DNA of 64,000 nt. Source: Odontocerum albicorne (lineage: Eukaryota > Arthropoda > Insecta > Trichoptera > Odontoceridae). The notes beneath the pieces were generated by a model. It was not told the origin of the DNA. It saw only the letters and a program-made list of their open reading frames with translations, and made no database searches. This document shows, piece after piece, positions 1-64,000 of the stretch; within the stretch, counting starts at the first letter, position 1, and each line of letters begins with the position of its first letter. The stretch lies in the NCBI GenBank assembly GCA_949825065.1, contig OX463846.1, positions 19,350,421-19,414,420 of the forward strand, given 5' to 3'. A program made the translations under genes and the position numbers.

Positions 1-63986
<63,986 letters not shown>

Positions 63987-64000
63987 CTGGAATAAAAAAA

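Overview
The window is eukaryotic nuclear DNA, most likely from an insect or other arthropod. It is AT-rich, has multi-kilobase introns, GT-AG splicing, and is littered with mariner, Tc1, piggyBac, hAT, pogo/Tigger, LINE and SINE copies. The order or species cannot be told from the sequence.

One host gene spans the whole window on the minus strand. It is the central part of a KMT2C/KMT2D (MLL3/MLL4) H3K4 methyltransferase gene, which in Drosophila is split into Lpt and trr. I can place 22 exons (8,065 coding bases) from 63986 down to 1, with splice phases matching at every junction. Landmarks in transcript order are the HMG box (60320-60522), a TPRP-type proline-rich exon (46067-46720), an acidic DPEL exon (39558-39760), an LXXLL-bearing exon (15693-15890), a coiled coil (14746-14937 plus 12471-12629), a 435-codon glutamine-rich exon (9912-11216), and a 620-codon Ser/Thr-rich exon that runs off the left edge (1-1860). 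The PHD fingers should lie beyond the right edge; the FYRN/FYRC and SET domains should lie beyond the left edge.

The introns are a transposon archive. Notable items by position: a Tigger-like remnant and a small MITE (1987-4079); a decayed piggyBac with exact TTAA flanks carrying a nested mariner (4686-8053); a mariner with an internal 74-bp duplication (13172-14529); two different hAT (Buster/Charlie-type) elements side by side that share the target CTCTAGAT (16697-22489); a fold-back element (25561-25762); a second copy of the first mariner (32569-33804); a piggyBac with an uninterrupted 567-aa transposase ending 52 bp from a splice acceptor (34648-37407); an internally deleted mariner (44170-44974); nested TTAA-flanked MITEs (47376-48314); a mariner inside a Tc1 relic (about 48700-50900); an AC/AT microsatellite (57926-58448); and another mariner (61537-62831). 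A tRNA-derived SINE recurs six times, at two loci as a head-to-head dimer.

I found no operon-like or defence-like system. The strongest candidates for novelty are the shared-target hAT pair, the head-to-head SINE dimers, the intact piggyBac beside a splice site, the fold-back element, and the in-frame 24-bp coding minisatellite.
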